In this document: positions 34,169-42,840 of the stretch, in pieces
Layout: each line of letters starts with the position of its first letter
How positions within the stretch are numbered: position 1 is the stretch's first letter
DNA from: Woeseiaceae bacterium
Lineage (GTDB): Bacteria; Pseudomonadota; Gammaproteobacteria; Steroidobacterales; Woeseiaceae
Reading direction: 5' to 3'
DNA: 64,000 bases
Assembly (NCBI GenBank): GCA_021773035.1
Contig: JAJFKU010000013.1
Location: forward strand, 18,555 to 82,554
The notes under the pieces: model-generated
What the model saw: only the letters and a program-made list of their open reading frames with translations
Database searches by the model: none
Told to the model about the DNA's origin: nothing
Made by a program: the position numbers and the translations under genes

Positions 34169-34338
34169 GAGCATCGTGGCTATAGCCGGAATAGAGTGGC
34201 CGATGATTGTATAGAATTAGCTTATTGGGCGCCAACTACGAAGTATAGGCGAGGCACGAGCAATACTGTTGAACACCGCGCCGGATTGCCGGAGCAGGCT
34301 GGGAACTCGCTGTCGTCAAGACCTGCGTTGGTACGCAG

Positions 34339-35316
34339 CTAGCCCCATAGACGCCGGTCGATATGCGCGACGCAGCCGTTGTCATATTGCAGACCGAAGG
34401 GTCGGTCATGACGCAAGAATAGAGGACCGTCTATATCCACAAGATCACAGAGCTGTGCAATAACAAAAGATGGGGCCATGGACAGTGAGGTTCCAGTCAT
34501 ATTGCCAACCATAAGCTGTAGACCGCGCTTCCTGGCCTGTTCCGCAAGCCGCAGCGCTTCCGTTAGTCCACCGGTCTTGTCGAGCTTGATATTGATCATC
34601 GAATAACGCCTTGCTGCCTGATCCAGTTCGGTTGTATCCAGGCAGGACTCATCGGCGGCGATCCGGATTGGAGAATTGATGAGCTCCAGCGCCTCATCAT
34701 GCCCTCGTGGAAGCGGCTGCTCGATCATAGACAGTCCTAATGGTACGAGCTGCGGTAGCAGCGATTCCAGCAAATCGGGTGTCCAGCTTTGATTAGCGTC
34801 GACAACGAGTTCCGCATCGGGGCGAGCTGCACGAATCGCCGCCAACCGCTGGTACGGTTCATTCTGATCGAGCTTAATTTTGAGAATCGGAAATTTCGCT
34901 GCGCCACGGGCGCACTCTGCCATGGCGGCAGCCGATTCTTCGATACTGATAGTAAAAACCGACGTGACTCTCGAGGGCTCAATTCCGGTCAGTTCCCAGA
35001 TACTTTTCCCGGACTGCTTGCATTCGAGGTCCCACAATGCACAGTCGACGGCATTGCGGGCGCCGCCTGATGGCATAACGTGCAGAAGTTCGTCGCGAGA
35101 AATGTCCTGCTCAATCGAATCGCCGGCCTGTTCGATCTGTGTGAGCATACTTCTGGCGGTTTCGTCGCGATAAAAGATACCCTGTGCTTCTCCACGGCCC
35201 GTGTATCGACCATCGGAGACTTCCACCACAGCGGAGTCTTTTTCGCTCCATGCCATGTTGGCGATTCTGAACGGTTCTTTGAGTGGCCAAACTTCGATGT
35301 GTGCATTCAGTCGCAT
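34339..35316 (-). CDS. Dipeptide epimerase, enolase superfamily (L-Ala-D/L-Glu type)
   Basis: This 325-residue enolase-superfamily enzyme shows the dipeptide epimerase pattern. The K-x-K base is K146-I-K148 in PILKIKLD, metal ligands are D173 (VVDANQSW), E199 (MIEQPLPRG) and D222 (AADESCLD), and the second base is K244 in NIKLDKTGG. The ending VGNMTGTSLSMAP and LVDIDGPLFL are also typical. It would epimerise the second residue of a dipeptide such as L-Ala-D-Glu from murein, in the cytoplasm. The exact specificity cannot be read. It lies downstream of serine hydrolase C on the same strand and upstream of the HutC-type regulator. Confidence 0.92.
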   Translation of the reverse strand: MRLNAHIEVWPLKEPFRIANMAWSEKDSAVVEVSDGRYTGRGEAQGIFYRDETARSMLTQIEQAGDSIEQDISRDELLHVMPSGGARNAVDCALWDLECKQSGKSIWELTGIEPSRVTSVFTISIEESAAAMAECARGAAKFPILKIKLDQNEPYQRLAAIRAARPDAELVVDANQSWTPDLLESLLPQLVPLGLSMIEQPLPRGHDEALELINSPIRIAADESCLDTTELDQAARRYSMINIKLDKTGGLTEALRLAEQARKRGLQLMVGNMTGTSLSMAPSFVIAQLCDLVDIDGPLFLRHDRPFGLQYDNGCVAHIDRRLWG

Positions 35317-35468
35317 TGTTATCCCGGGGATGATCTGAGTTTGATTGTGAGGCTGTTTGTTCGAATCACTGTCTCACCTTTGTTTGATGGGCCGTCCATG
35401 TTGCCGGCCGTGCATAACGGCGGAAGGGAAGTCCTGTGCTTAGTTTAGATACAGGCTGTGAACCACGA

Positions 35469-36626
35469 CTAGAAGCACGACAACTCAAGCAGTTCACCAG
35501 CGACCCAGACTCTGAATTCCATACTCGCAGGCGATGAACTCGTATTCGCGAACACAATTACCGCACGTGATTTTTCGTCGCTGAACGCGATCATCGTCGA
35601 ACTGCCCGGATCGCCGCCGGTATGACCAATCCGGGGCAGGCCGTACTCTGATAGATCGTAGAACGTCAGCGCTTGATGATGAGGCTTACCGTTGATATCC
35701 GCATACTCCTGCGTGGATAGCATCTCCAGGATCGTTTCATCCTTCAATAGGCCGGATCGAAGTCGGGTAGCTTTGTCGGTAAAGACCGATATCAGCGCCG
35801 CATAGTCGCGCATCGACGTTCTGAGCAGGCCGCCCGGCCAATCAGGGTAGCCGACATTCGGTATGGCCGTCGCACGAGTACCTTCCTTCGCGTAGGGCGT
35901 TGCCAGCCAGTTCTTATTGAGGTTGTCCAGCGTCCAACTGGCACTGGGCATCGGAATTTTATTGAACAGGACTGTTTGAATGATCGTTTCCGGGGGAGCA
36001 TTGGCGATGCGCCCGATGAGATATCCCGCCAGCCCGTAGGCAACATTGCTGTAGTCCCAGGTGTTTCCAGGCGGCGAATCCAGAAACGGTGGAAGACTCA
36101 TATCTTCGTCTGTACTTTGTTGAAAATACTCGACTAGAAAGTCACGCAGGGACGTCGTCGGGTCACCCGTGACGAAGTACTCTTCTGAATAATTGGCATC
36201 GGATATACCGGACGTGTGCATTAGAAGGTGCCGGAAGGTAACGGGCGTGTCGGGGTACCGCGAATTCACCACAGGGAAGTCAAGGTATGGCGCAATCGCG
36301 TCGTCGAGGTCGATATTTCTGTTGTCCAGGACCTTGATCAATACGGTTGCTGTGACGATTTTTGATAGTGACGCGATATGGAAAATTGTGTCTTGATAGA
36401 CTCGCCGACCAGCCGCAATGTCGGCAAATCCATAGCTACCTGAAAACACTGCTTCGCCGCGATCGACAATTGCAACTGACACGCCCGGAATGAGCGCTGC
36501 CTTCATCCGGCTTCGTATTTCCATTTCGAACTGTTGCGTGCAAGTCTGCACCGTATGCGCTGAGACTGTCGACACAGTAAACAACAAGATCGTAAATGAG
36601 GCTGATCGCCAACACTTTTGTAGCAC
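35469..36626 (-). CDS. Serine hydrolase of the beta-lactamase class C type (C)
   Basis: This 385-residue exported protein has a signal peptide ending near VSTVSA (residue 23) and the motifs S86-L-S-K89 in FHIASLSK, Y-S-N in TWDYSNVAYGLA, and H-T-G-G in IGHTGGDPGSS. It is a paralogue of hydrolase B, sharing VGYPDWPGGLLR and the GDPGSSTMIAFSDE-like end. It probably leads an operon with the dipeptide epimerase, 152 bases downstream, and the regulator. A peptidase producing dipeptides for the epimerase is an attractive reading, but esterase activity cannot be excluded. Confidence 0.88.
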   Translation of the reverse strand: MLQKCWRSASFTILLFTVSTVSAHTVQTCTQQFEMEIRSRMKAALIPGVSVAIVDRGEAVFSGSYGFADIAAGRRVYQDTIFHIASLSKIVTATVLIKVLDNRNIDLDDAIAPYLDFPVVNSRYPDTPVTFRHLLMHTSGISDANYSEEYFVTGDPTTSLRDFLVEYFQQSTDEDMSLPPFLDSPPGNTWDYSNVAYGLAGYLIGRIANAPPETIIQTVLFNKIPMPSASWTLDNLNKNWLATPYAKEGTRATAIPNVGYPDWPGGLLRTSMRDYAALISVFTDKATRLRSGLLKDETILEMLSTQEYADINGKPHHQALTFYDLSEYGLPRIGHTGGDPGSSTMIAFSDEKSRAVIVFANTSSSPASMEFRVWVAGELLELSCF

Positions 36627-36742
36627 CTGCTTCTCCGCGGCGGTTTCGCCGTTAAGGACTGACGTGTCTTTGGCACTAGTGGCGATCAGTCTTTGAACAG
36701 TGCGCAGAGCATATCGCTATTCGGCTTCAAAAGCAAAGTCCT

Positions 36743-36750
36743 GTATATAC
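36743..36750. promoter_or_regulatory. GTATATAC operator candidate between divergent genes
   Basis: The palindrome TGTATATACA, with core GTATATAC, lies in the 248-base gap between hydrolase C (minus strand) and the Nramp-like gene (plus strand). GntR/HutC proteins commonly bind such sequences. It is 117 bases from the hydrolase start and 125 bases from the transporter start, so one repressor could control both directions. Confidence 0.5.
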
Positions 36751-36874
36751 AAAGTATGTCGATTTGCACCAGACGATTTTTGAGGTGAACTTGATTGTGA
36801 ACCCTATGTATCTTCCGTTCGCCGTCGGGCAGGGCGTTCACGTCAGCTTGCCAAGTCTGGTATCTTGATGCGCT

Positions 36875-38122
36875 ATGCGCACCGGATTATCCAAGACACT
36901 GGCACTGTTTCTTCCCGGGATTTTCCTGCTCGGATTCAATATCGGGACCGGAAGCGTTACTGCCATGGCCAAGGCAGGGGCAACCTACGGTATGTCCCTT
37001 CTGTGGACTATCGTGGCGTCTTGCCTGGCAACTTACTTCATGATCAACGTCTATGGTCGGTTTACGCTGGTTACCGGGGAAACAGCCTTGCAGGCCTTCC
37101 GCCGACACATCCATCCTCTGGTCGGCATTTTTTTCATCGTCGCCCTGACCGCCGGGGTAAGTGGCAGCGTCATGGGTGTGATGGGTATCGTCGCCGAGAT
37201 AAGTTCGGAATGGTCGAAAACCGTTGTTGATGGCGGAATCGGCCCTGTCTGGTTTGCTGCATTCTTTGTCGCGCTGGTTTACTTCATCTTCTGGAACGGC
37301 AATACGCAGTTTTTCGAGCGCAGCCTGGCGGTCATCGTCGCTATCATGGCGGCCTGCTTTGTTCTCAACTTTTTCATCCTGATGCCGCCGCCCATCGATA
37401 TCTTGAAGGGCCTGGTGCCATCCCTGCCGAAAGTACCACTGAATCAGGGCAAGGGCCCGTTCCTGGTCATTGCGTCGATGGTGGGAACCACGGTCTTTTC
37501 GGGACTGTTCATCATACGAACCACGTTGGTGAAAGAAGCAGGCTGGACGATCGCCGATATCACGAAGCAGCGTAATGATGCAATCGTCGCTGTTGCGATG
37601 ATGTTTGTCATCAGCGGATCGATCATGGCGGCTGCGGCCGGTACTTTGTACGTGGAGGGTCTGGGACTCGAGAGAGCGTCGCAAATGATCGGTTTGCTGG
37701 AGCCGCTGGCCGGCTCGTTTGCCACGGCGATATTCGCTATGGGCATTGTCGCCGCCGGTGTTTCGTCGCAATTCCCCAATGTCCTGATGCTGCCCTGGCT
37801 CTTGTGTGACTACAGCGGATCAGAGCGGAAGATGACCTTGCCGCGGTATCGCGTGATGGTCCTCATAATCTCATTGCTGGGCTTGGTGGTCCCGATCTTC
37901 GAGGCACGTCCCATTTTTGTAATGATAATCTCCCAGGCCTTTAACGCGGTCATATTGCCGGTGACGGTTGCCTGTATTTTTTACCTTGGCAATCGCAGGG
38001 ATATTATGGGAGAGCATCGAAACACGACGACAAGCAACGTCGTGCTCACTGCGATCCTGTTGTTTTCCCTCGTCACGTCGTCGATGGGCATCCGCGGTGT
38101 CTGGCAAATCATCGCATCCTGA
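36875..38122 (+). CDS. Nramp-family-like transporter with divergent metal-binding motifs
   Basis: This 415-residue protein has about eleven hydrophobic segments and the overall pattern of the Nramp/APC-fold family. In the first helix, the metal-binding DPGN of true Nramp proteins is replaced by N-I-G-T (FNIGTGSVTAMAKAGATYG). In helix 6, the M-P-H motif is replaced by V-G-T-T (ASMVGTTVFSGLF). A canonical Mn/Fe transporter is therefore unlikely, and an organic substrate such as a dipeptide or amino acid fits the context better. It is divergent from hydrolase C and shares the GTATATAC promoter region. No strong ribosome site is visible at the chosen ATG. Confidence 0.82.
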   Translation: MRTGLSKTLALFLPGIFLLGFNIGTGSVTAMAKAGATYGMSLLWTIVASCLATYFMINVYGRFTLVTGETALQAFRRHIHPLVGIFFIVALTAGVSGSVMGVMGIVAEISSEWSKTVVDGGIGPVWFAAFFVALVYFIFWNGNTQFFERSLAVIVAIMAACFVLNFFILMPPPIDILKGLVPSLPKVPLNQGKGPFLVIASMVGTTVFSGLFIIRTTLVKEAGWTIADITKQRNDAIVAVAMMFVISGSIMAAAAGTLYVEGLGLERASQMIGLLEPLAGSFATAIFAMGIVAAGVSSQFPNVLMLPWLLCDYSGSERKMTLPRYRVMVLIISLLGLVVPIFEARPIFVMIISQAFNAVILPVTVACIFYLGNRRDIMGEHRNTTTSNVVLTAILLFSLVTSSMGIRGVWQIIAS

Positions 38123-38170
38123 ATCGATTAGGCTGCAGCTTCTCACTCACCATGAAGGATTCGACACGAT

Positions 38171-38824
38171 TTGGCTTTCAAGTTAGTAATATTTGATTGT
38201 GACGGAGTGTTGGTCGATAGCGAAAAGCTAGGCAACAACGTTCTTGCAGAGATGTTGACCATCTATGGGCATCAGATTTCCGGCGACGAATCAGAAGGTC
38301 GTTTTCGCGGAATGAAACTTGCGCAATGTCTCGAAATTCTGGAGTTCGAGACTGGAATAGCGCTACCCGAATCTTTTGAAACCGATCTCAGGCAGCGCAT
38401 GTCATCCGTATTTCAGGCACAGCTTCGGCCTGTCGACGGGGCGCTGCGGCTTGTCGAGTCGCTGCGAGTCCCGTTTTGTGTTGCTTCCAGCGGTCCAAGA
38501 AGAAAGATCGAGGAAAACCTGCAAACCACAGATTTGTACCCGCACTTCGCTGGCAAGATATTCAGCGCGTACGAATTTAATTCGTGGAAGCCTGATCCGG
38601 GTCTCTTTCTGTCTGCGGCGAGACATTTCGAAGTTGCACCAAGAGACTGTATCGTTATTGAAGACAGTTTTGTCGGCGTCAGCGCCGCAATTGCGGCCAA
38701 CATGACAGTTCTTGCTCTGAGCGCGGCGGCGGATGACAAATCTGTGGCCGCAGCGAACGAAGTATTCGCCAGCCTGGATGAGATCCATAAGTTTTTCGTG
38801 TCACAGGATTTATCGCACGAATAA
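38171..38824 (+). CDS. HAD-superfamily phosphatase, beta-phosphoglucomutase-like
   Basis: This 217-residue cytoplasmic HAD enzyme starts with TTG at 38171 behind GAAGGA. Motif I is VIFDCDGVLVDSE with the nucleophile Asp and the second Asp, motif II is the Ser of CVASSGPRRK, motif III the Lys of SWKPDPGLF, and motif IV IEDSFVGVSAA. The helical cap between about residues 18 and 90 places it in subclass IA with phosphoglycolate phosphatases and sugar-phosphate mutases. The substrate is unknown. It lies 48 bases after the transporter gene and ends at a bidirectional terminator-like hairpin facing the alginate locus. Confidence 0.9.
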   Translation: MAFKLVIFDCDGVLVDSEKLGNNVLAEMLTIYGHQISGDESEGRFRGMKLAQCLEILEFETGIALPESFETDLRQRMSSVFQAQLRPVDGALRLVESLRVPFCVASSGPRRKIEENLQTTDLYPHFAGKIFSAYEFNSWKPDPGLFLSAARHFEVAPRDCIVIEDSFVGVSAAIAANMTVLALSAAADDKSVAAANEVFASLDEIHKFFVSQDLSHE

Positions 38825-38853
38825 AAAAGCCCCAGCAAAATGCCGAGGTTTTT
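38824..38853. terminator. Bidirectional terminator between convergent HAD and TonB receptor genes
   Basis: A run of A bases, an imperfect stem (CCCCAGCA with TGCCGAGG, two mismatches) around a short A loop, and a run of T bases (TTTTT) lie directly after the HAD stop and before the receptor stop on the other strand. A- and T-tracts on both sides let it work as a rho-independent terminator in either direction. Confidence 0.7.
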
Positions 38854-38888
38854 CTGCGAACTATGGTGACATCGTCGATGACACACTT

Positions 38889-41882
38889 CTAGAAGCGATA
38901 GCTGGCACCAATGGTAACCCGACGATCTGTGAGGCCCTGGAAACACAGCAGAGCGCCTTGATTCACACAATACTGATCTACGTCAGACTCAGTGATATTG
39001 ACGGCTTCAATTCCAACGCTCAAATTATCGTTCACAGCATATTGTACGCTGGCGTTGAGCTGTCCTCTGTCATCCTGAACAACGGGGAAACCCCAGGGAC
39101 GACTGGAAGTGCTGCCGAAATCCGTTGAACGGTATGCTTCACGCCATGTATAACGCGTCCTGGCCGAAATACCGTGTTTTTCGTAGTACAGGGTGATGTT
39201 GTAGGCATCGTCAGACTGATCGATGTTTCCCTGGCGTAAACCAACATCTGTGGCACCGTTTGATGCGAAAACAGTAGCAGCACGACTGGTAGCACTCCAG
39301 AATTCATCGCTACCACTGAAGTCTTGCTTGGTGTAGTTGGCGAGGAAACCAAACCCGGATGCCCAACCGAGTGTATCTTCGAAACCTGCAAGATCGTACT
39401 GGAAGGCGATTTCAAACCCTTTTTGCGTCGTTTCTCCGGCGCCGTTGATTTTCTGCGATGAGGGAACACATACTCCTACACCAACATCGGGACCGAAAAC
39501 ATTTATGTCCGCAATGGGGTTGAAGATGCCGCCCTGTTCACAATCAGGGCCGACAATGTCACGAAATCCAGTGACCGGATCTTCGAATGGACTTTCATCA
39601 TTATCAGCAAATACGCCGGTGCGTGTCTTATGAAAGTAGCCCACGCTCAATACGCTCGCAGGTGAAAAATACCATTCAACAGAGAGATCGAATGAGTCAA
39701 CCTCTTCAGGCTCCAAAGCAGGATTACCCAGGTTAACGGCGGGGTTCGGGCTGGTGCTGAAGGTAAAAGCAGATGACAGATCGTCAAAATCCGGACGTCT
39801 AATATCCTTCCCCCAACCCAGACGCACAACGACGTCTTCGTGTACGTCCGCAACCAGGTTGATTCGTGGCAACACGAAATCATAACTGCTGGTCGACGAT
39901 GTCGGTGACACCACGCCATTAAGTTCAGCATTGGCATCAGAAGTAATGTCGGTTTCCAGATAGCGCAAACCTACATTACCGCGGAAGATGCCGGTCTCAA
40001 AGTTCGCTTGCGCGTACAAGGCGTGGGTCTCTTCTGAAATATCAAAGAACGCACTGGTACTCGATGTTGGCGAGCTGATCGGGCCACGAGTAGACCCCGT
40101 GATTAGATTGTTTGCAGCAATGGCCGCATTCAGTGTGGCTAGCACGCCGTCTGGGTCAGAAGCGACCAGTTCCTGGTTAATTACAAGAAAATCGCGAACA
40201 TACAGCGCTCTGCCATCAGCCGCATTAAAGTTGGTGGGGCCTTGGGTGAGGACGCTCGCAAACAGATCACCCGTTGGGCTATCGGCGAACTCTCTCAAGC
40301 CCGTCGACGTGCGGATTTGGTCCCTGAAACTCGTCGTCTCGTTATAGCGATAACCAAAATCAACAGACGTAACGGCTGACCACTCTACATCGTATGTAAA
40401 ATCGGCACGAAATGCGGTTTCGCTGTTTTCGGCTATGTCCTGGTTGAAATTTACATCACGCAGCACAACATTCGCAGGATCAAGCAATTGCGCTGTCGTT
40501 GGCCCGTTTGCTGCGTCTTGTGCGATGCCAAATGTCAGCGAGCCGCCGGTCAGATCGTATTCAAAAGGCGTGCCATTCTCGTTCGAATCGTAAAGATCCT
40601 CGTTACCGTTGATAACGTTCTGTGCATGGTTGGCCAATAGAGCCGCCGCGTCGAGGGGCGAGTTCGGGTTGATAAAGTTAAGCGTGGTATTAAAGCTGGG
40701 AGTACTGGAATCGGAGTCTGACGTTGACACCTCTACGCGCGCTGAAAGCCGGTCGTTTATCTGCCAGTCCGTACCCAAACTGAATATCTTGCTGTCGGTC
40801 AGGCGGGAGTTGGTATCGCCTGAAAAACGCAGGTTGCCATCACTACCGTCGCCATCAAGGGGAATGATGCCCCGAACTGCCGCCTCGATGCTACCGAGAT
40901 TCTGTACACCGTTCGGCCCATCCAGCGATCCAAAATTGACTGTTTCAAAATCAGTGGGAGCCGCGGTATTCCTAAGGCCAGAGATGCCCGATGCCTGTAT
41001 CCGTGAGCTCTCTTGTCTGCGCTCCTGATCATTGAGGACAACATCAAAATAGAACTTCAACTCATCACTCGGTGCGAACTCCAACGTACCGGCAACGTTC
41101 GTCGTTTCGTATTCGAAATTGTCGTAATCCTGAATGAAAAACTGAATTGGCAGAAAATCGAAGGCCTGGGCGCTGGCAGCGCCGCTGGCTGACCCAACGA
41201 AATTATCGCGATCGGTACGGGGACGGAAGGCGGTAACATCCTGTTCAGCGTAACTTGCACTGATAACGACTCCGAAGTTTCCGCTATCGGTCGACCAATT
41301 GTTGCCCCAGGTACCCGAAAGCCTGGGTGTCATACTGTCGGTCGAAAGACTGCTGTCTTCACCCTGGAGTCGGATAGACGCGATTTGTTCTGTCAACTCG
41401 AGAGGACGTATCGTTCTCAGGTTGATCGTTCCGCCTACAGACCCTTCGATCGTTTTCGCTTCAGGTGCTTTGGTCACTTCGACAGCGGCGATAATGCCCG
41501 CAGAAACATCTTCAAAATTGATGCCGCTACGTCCTGACCCCGAACCCACGGTAGAGACACCATTGATTTCGGTACGGTTTGCATTGGTACCACGGATTTG
41601 AACGCCGGTACCGACACCCGCCGTACGAGTAATCTGGATACCTGTCACATTCTCAAGAACCTCGGCGAGGTTCTGATCAGGCAGCTTACCTATATCCTCC
41701 GCAATAATGACCTCGACCAGGTTGTCCGAATTTCGCTTCTGGTCAACAGCATTTGCGAGCGATCCGCGGATGCCTTTTACAACAACCTCTTCAAGTGGTT
41801 CGTCCTGCGCCAAAGCTGCGGGCGTAATGGCGAGTGTGGATGCGGTCAGCATTAGTGCCGCAAAGCTGCGTTTGTAATTCAC
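38889..41882 (-). CDS. TonB-dependent receptor, oligosaccharide type (alginate locus, receptor a)
   Basis: I choose GTG at 41882 (997 residues). GGGGG lies about nine bases upstream and the signal peptide SFAALMLTASTLAITPAALA follows; the longer frame to 41948 has none. TonB box-like LEEVVVKGIRGSL is followed by KRNSDNLVEVIIAEDIGKLP and the plug (LPDQNLAEVLENVTGIQITR). This N-terminal pattern is typical of Caulobacter-type receptors for carbohydrates. No STN domain is present, so it is not sigma-linked. The barrel ends in GASYRF. It probably imports alginate oligosaccharides. A GntR-type operator lies 112 bases upstream, beside the regulator gene. Confidence 0.93.
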   Translation of the reverse strand: MNYKRSFAALMLTASTLAITPAALAQDEPLEEVVVKGIRGSLANAVDQKRNSDNLVEVIIAEDIGKLPDQNLAEVLENVTGIQITRTAGVGTGVQIRGTNANRTEINGVSTVGSGSGRSGINFEDVSAGIIAAVEVTKAPEAKTIEGSVGGTINLRTIRPLELTEQIASIRLQGEDSSLSTDSMTPRLSGTWGNNWSTDSGNFGVVISASYAEQDVTAFRPRTDRDNFVGSASGAASAQAFDFLPIQFFIQDYDNFEYETTNVAGTLEFAPSDELKFYFDVVLNDQERRQESSRIQASGISGLRNTAAPTDFETVNFGSLDGPNGVQNLGSIEAAVRGIIPLDGDGSDGNLRFSGDTNSRLTDSKIFSLGTDWQINDRLSARVEVSTSDSDSSTPSFNTTLNFINPNSPLDAAALLANHAQNVINGNEDLYDSNENGTPFEYDLTGGSLTFGIAQDAANGPTTAQLLDPANVVLRDVNFNQDIAENSETAFRADFTYDVEWSAVTSVDFGYRYNETTSFRDQIRTSTGLREFADSPTGDLFASVLTQGPTNFNAADGRALYVRDFLVINQELVASDPDGVLATLNAAIAANNLITGSTRGPISSPTSSTSAFFDISEETHALYAQANFETGIFRGNVGLRYLETDITSDANAELNGVVSPTSSTSSYDFVLPRINLVADVHEDVVVRLGWGKDIRRPDFDDLSSAFTFSTSPNPAVNLGNPALEPEEVDSFDLSVEWYFSPASVLSVGYFHKTRTGVFADNDESPFEDPVTGFRDIVGPDCEQGGIFNPIADINVFGPDVGVGVCVPSSQKINGAGETTQKGFEIAFQYDLAGFEDTLGWASGFGFLANYTKQDFSGSDEFWSATSRAATVFASNGATDVGLRQGNIDQSDDAYNITLYYEKHGISARTRYTWREAYRSTDFGSTSSRPWGFPVVQDDRGQLNASVQYAVNDNLSVGIEAVNITESDVDQYCVNQGALLCFQGLTDRRVTIGASYRF

Positions 41883-41993
41883 TGGTGGTGCCCCCTGATA
41901 ATGTCGAGTTCGACAACGATTGTTCTCTGCCTCGCACATAAAAACCAATTATTACATTCGTGTCAACCTGTTTCATATTCCAATGTGTGTTAA

Positions 41994-42006
41994 TTGGTAG
42001 TACCAA
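41994..42006. promoter_or_regulatory. FadR-type operator TTGGTAGTACCAA upstream of receptor a
   Basis: TTGGTAGTACCAA is a perfect inverted repeat of TTGGTA around one base, with a further ATTGGTAT immediately after. It matches the TGGT-N3-ACCA pattern of FadR-subfamily operators and the palindrome at 43194-43212 upstream of receptor b. It lies in the 214-base gap between receptor a and the end of the regulator gene. Confidence 0.7.
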
Positions 42007-42096
42007 TTGGTATTCAGGTCTTGAGCACGAACGCCACAGGGGATATTCAGGCGGGGAGCCTGGCGGTCGTCACGAAGTGTGGGGTCTATTACTACT

Positions 42097-42840
42097 TTAG
42101 AGCGTGGCGCTCTTCAGATAGCGTTGCCGGCTCTTGGAAGTTTGCTTTCGCAGTTCTTCCAGGGCGCGTTCTTCCGTTACGTCCAGCATCGATTCAAGCA
42201 AGCGCGTAAAATGGTGCCGCATCGCTATGCGTGCGGCGGCGGGATCATGGGCTCGAAGTGCATCGAGAATCTCGGTGTGTTCCTGGGCTCTTGCGCCAAA
42301 ATCTTCGGAACAAACGGAATCGTACACGGCTTTCACGGGTTCAAGTTCTTCCCGTAATTTCCACATAGTCTCGATCACGTGTGTAATGGCAGCGTTTCCG
42401 GACGCTGCGGCAACGGTCCGGTGAAAATCCCTGTCAGCGAGCTGTCCCGCCTCATCGTGCGGACTGGTAGTCGCCATGATTTCAATGCAACGGTCAAGCT
42501 CTGCCAGCGTTGCATCGTCAATCTGGGCCGCGGCCAAAGCGGCTGCTTCGCCTTCGAACAAAGCACGCGCCTCGGTGAGCTCAAACGCGCTGACATCCGG
42601 GAGCTCGTCCCCGAGACTACTCGGTGCATCGAGGACATAAGCACCGGATCCGGTCTTGATTTCGATTCGGCCAACGGCCTGCAACGCAATTTCTGCCTCG
42701 CGAACTGCAACGCGGCTGACGCCAAATTTTTCTGCCAGCTCCCTTTCTGCCGGCAAGCGGCTGCCGGTCGGGTAGCTGCCACTATCGATGAGCGCTTCAA
42801 TTTTGCTCGCGATGGAGCGATACAAACGTTCTTCGGTCAT
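42097..42840 (-). CDS. GntR-family regulator, FadR type with FCD domain (alginate locus)
   Basis: I choose ATG at 42840 (247 residues) with GAGGAAA just upstream; a longer frame adds an unlikely 26 residues. The winged helix-turn-helix (SGSYPTGSRLPAERELAEKF, GVSRVAVREAEIALQAVGRI) is followed by an all-helical FCD domain whose metal ligands fit D-x3-H in DRDFHRTVA, His in EHTEILDAL, and His in MRHHFTRLLE. FCD regulators often sense sugar acids. In alginate loci such repressors respond to KDG or related keto acids. It sits between the two divergent receptor genes, with TTGGT-N3-ACCAA sites on both sides. Confidence 0.92.
   Translation of the reverse strand: MTEERLYRSIASKIEALIDSGSYPTGSRLPAERELAEKFGVSRVAVREAEIALQAVGRIEIKTGSGAYVLDAPSSLGDELPDVSAFELTEARALFEGEAAALAAAQIDDATLAELDRCIEIMATTSPHDEAGQLADRDFHRTVAAASGNAAITHVIETMWKLREELEPVKAVYDSVCSEDFGARAQEHTEILDALRAHDPAAARIAMRHHFTRLLESMLDVTEERALEELRKQTSKSRQRYLKSATL

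Noticed and set aside
36887..37771. A 294-codon minus-strand open frame opposite the Nramp-like gene
   Set aside because: The product is hydrophilic and composed of antisense codons of membrane helices, and no start signal is seen.
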